DNA of 14,185 nt from an uncultured Erysipelotrichaceae bacterium (GTDB lineage Bacteria > Bacillota_I > Bacilli_A > Erysipelotrichales > Erysipelotrichaceae), in assembly GCA_934692455.1 (NCBI GenBank), contig CAKUTY010000021.1, positions 1-14,185 of the forward strand, written 5' to 3'. Each line of letters opens with the position of its first letter. The first letter of the stretch is position 1. The notes under the pieces were generated by a model, which saw only the letters and a list, made by a program, of their open reading frames with translations, searched no databases and was not told where the DNA came from. Both the position numbers and the translations under genes were made by a program. This document shows positions 12,493 through 14,185 of the stretch, piece after piece.

Positions 12493-13995
12493 CTATTTCA
12501 TATTCTTTTTAGTAATTAACAATACACCTGAACCAATCAACAACATAGCACCCACCATATACATCATAGTTGTACCTACACCGCCTGTTGAAGGTAGTAC
12601 TGTACCAGTCTTGTTTTCTATTTTAACTGGTTCATTAGGACGAACATTTTGAAGTGGTTGGTTTAGACTTGCGGAACGAAGGAACCCATATATATTAATT
12701 TCAACCTGAATAGGTACAGATAATTTGTTGAAACCTTTAGGCGCTTCAGTTTCATACAAATAATAATTTCCAGCTTCTAATCCTTGGAAAGTAGCATATC
12801 CTTTATCATTAGTCGCTACTTCTATAGTAGCAATTTCACTGTCTAATGCCTTTCGATAAACATTTTTATCAGGATTAGTAGTGTCATTGGTGTCATATAC
12901 AAATTTTATAAAATCAGTATTATCATTTAGATCAGCATTAGGTTTAGTGCTTAATTTAAATTTTGCACCTGCAAGAGGAGTTTCTGTAGCTGTGGCATTT
13001 GGCTTATAAATCTTGAATACAGGAATACGGAACGTTCTTATAGTTGCTGTGTCATAATTGCTTGTATTATTATCACCATAAACAAGCCACGTCTTGTTAT
13101 TATTAGCATCTACAATTTTAGCTTTTTCGTTTAATGTTGCTTTGTAGTAAACCACAATTTTACTGTCTTTATTTAGAGTATTTAAAAAAGTTTGGTTAAA
13201 TTTAACATCAAATGTGTGTCCATCACTTGTCGTTGTAGAGTAATTTGTGTTAGCTAAAGGATCGAATGAACCACCTGCAACCGTTTTATAAGAGATTTCT
13301 AATGAAGTTGGGTCATATGTTAAACTTTCATCCATCACATCATGCAATACATAGTTTTGCGGACCATCTCCAACGGTTATAGTTGTTTCAAATTGTAAAA
13401 CTTGTCCTATATTAGCATTTGTAATATCTTCAGGAGCACCTCTACCTTTACGTACTTTCTTATCAACAGTAGGAACACTATTCTTTTCTTTAATATTTGC
13501 TGTCAAATTTGTTGTATCAAGAGAGCATAATGCACCAACTCCTGAATCTACCAAGTAGTAGCCTAATTTAAGACCATCAAATGTTACTGTTGTAGAGCTA
13601 GCAGTTGCAGTTTTCTTTTCAGTTAATGCAGCTGTGTTTTCTCTAGCATATGCTAAAGCTTTTGCAGCAAATTCATCTACATTAGCACCACTTTTCCACT
13701 TAATATACTCACCATCAAATGTTATATAAACATCTTTTATTTCAGTTTTATTTAAAAAAGTGTTCCATTCACTATCAGTCTTATAAGCATATCTGCCATT
13801 TGTTCCATCATCACTAAAACTTTCCAATTCAAAAATTCTATAAATTGTATAAGTTTTACCATCGATTGCATTATCGATGGTAATTTTTCCATTCTCTATT
13901 GTACTTACGCCTTCATCCGCATATACCATAGTAGTAGTCGCTAATACCATCATAAATGCAAATAGTATTGTAAGTAATTTCTTCATCAATTTCAT
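12493..13995 (-). CDS. LPSTG pilin subunit 1 (paralogue of pilin 2)
   Basis: 500 residues. Signal peptide 1-26 (LLTILFAFMMVLATTTMVYA). The domain order matches pilin 2: an N-terminal domain with KKLLT...GYYLVDSGVGALCSL, then KEKNSVPTVDKKV with K179 as likely pilin-motif lysine, an isopeptide-forming fimbrial domain (VGDGPQNYVLHDVMDESLTYD), a Cna-B-like domain with E-box YYLYETEAPKGF (E415), LPSTG (467-471), helix and KKNMK. In such pili the E-box Glu and domain lysines form stabilising isopeptide bonds. The ribosome-binding site GAAAGGGG lies 7 bases before the ATG. It has no long homopolymer. Being first of the pair and full length, it may be the constitutive shaft subunit; which of the two is the shaft is not known. 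Confidence 0.93.
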   Translation of the reverse strand: MKLMKKLLTILFAFMMVLATTTMVYADEGVSTIENGKITIDNAIDGKTYTIYRIFELESFSDDGTNGRYAYKTDSEWNTFLNKTEIKDVYITFDGEYIKWKSGANVDEFAAKALAYARENTAALTEKKTATASSTTVTFDGLKLGYYLVDSGVGALCSLDTTNLTANIKEKNSVPTVDKKVRKGRGAPEDITNANIGQVLQFETTITVGDGPQNYVLHDVMDESLTYDPTSLEISYKTVAGGSFDPLANTNYSTTTSDGHTFDVKFNQTFLNTLNKDSKIVVYYKATLNEKAKIVDANNNKTWLVYGDNNTSNYDTATIRTFRIPVFKIYKPNATATETPLAGAKFKLSTKPNADLNDNTDFIKFVYDTNDTTNPDKNVYRKALDSEIATIEVATNDKGYATFQGLEAGNYYLYETEAPKGFNKLSVPIQVEINIYGFLRSASLNQPLQNVRPNEPVKIENKTGTVLPSTGGVGTTMMYMVGAMLLIGSGVLLITKKNMK

Positions 13996-14068
13996 TATTT
14001 TTCCCCTTTCTTAATTAATTGTGAATAATTGTAATAAGTCATATATATTACGTATTGTCTATTTTCGA
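13996..14068 (-). other. Short intergenic region before pilin 1
   Basis: 73 bases, very AT-rich. It carries the GAAAGGGG ribosome-binding site (14010-14003). I see no hairpin with a T-run and no promoter with both boxes at standard spacing, so pilin 1 is most likely transcribed with the LPATG gene upstream. Confidence 0.5.
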
Positions 14069-14185
14069 TCATCTTCTTCTTTTCAATAACAATACCCCCG
14101 TCAGCAACATTAACATTGCTCCTGACTTAATGTAACCATTAATTCCATTACCTCCCGTAGCAGGTAATTGTCTTGTATATACTTG
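14069..14185 (-). CDS. C-terminal end of an LPATG surface protein (probable tip pilin or adhesin)
   Basis: The last 38 codons of a gene that enters from the right edge. They encode QVYTRQLPATGGNGINGY, a hydrophobic helix (SGAMLMLLTGVLLL) and the stop-transfer tail KRRR before TGA. This is a complete cell-wall sorting signal: LPATG, membrane helix, positive charges. It precedes both pilins on the same strand, the usual place for the tip adhesin in sortase pilus operons. The rest of the protein, and so its binding domain, is outside the window; the tip role is inferred from gene order only. Confidence 0.9.
   Translation of the reverse strand, partial: QVYTRQLPATGGNGINGYIKSGAMLMLLTGVLLLKRRR

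Noticed and set aside
14095..14099. Five-G tract in the LPATG tail as a second slippage site
   Set aside because: Runs of five are too short to suggest phase variation, and the tract is after the LPATG motif.

Overview
The window comes from an AT-rich, low-GC Gram-positive bacterium (Bacillota). Signs of this are strong AGGAGG-type ribosome-binding sites, a Gram-positive FtsEX/wall-hydrolase operon, a YaaQ/DarA-type cyclic-di-AMP receptor and LPxTG surface proteins with sortases. The gene content would suit a host-associated lineage such as the Erysipelotrichia, but that placement is inference; no marker here fixes the genus.

Layout, left to right. (a) 1-478, minus strand: the 5' part of a GNAT acetyltransferase and, overlapping its start by ATGA, a 70-codon reading frame with no start codon that looks like the tail of a broken upstream gene. 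(b) 479-818: a gene-free AT-rich stretch with a compound inverted/direct repeat, a 12-bp direct repeat and a good sigma-70-type promoter. (c) 819-2171, plus strand: a lone AAA_14/DUF4143 ATPase with a PD-(D/E)xK-like C-terminus and its own terminator, probably an accessory acquisition. (d) 2309-3239, minus: rplM-rpsI with a strong promoter and a probable L13 autoregulatory leader. (e) 3252-8203, minus: a tightly coupled wall-remodelling operon, ftsE-ftsX-PcsB/CwlO-like M23 hydrolase-S41 PDZ protease-CBS-pair protein, with overlaps or a 6-base gap at every junction. (f) 8268-8591, plus: darA, divergent from ftsE. (g) 8615-14185, minus: a sortase-assembled pilus locus which reads, in transcription order, an LPATG protein (only its tail is inside), two paralogous LPSTG pilins, a class C sortase, an LPLTG minor pilin with a Cna-B domain, and a second sortase.

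How the genes would work together. FtsE (ATPase) and FtsX (membrane transducer) should gate the secreted coiled-coil/M23 hydrolase at the division septum. The co-transcribed membrane-anchored S41 protease has a peptidoglycan-binding tail and may trim wall enzymes. In the pilus locus the class C sortase would polymerise the LPSTG pilins through their pilin-motif lysines, the LPLTG protein is the likely base or minor subunit, and the second sortase may do attachment.

The most notable observation is a run of eight G on the coding strand inside the second LPSTG pilin (plus-strand C8 at 11267-11274). Gain or loss of one G brings a stop within 4 to 14 codons, before the E-box and LPSTG anchor, so this pilin is a strong candidate for phase variation. 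A 15-bp in-frame tandem repeat in the S41 protease and a cysteine-rich M23 hydrolase are further points of interest.
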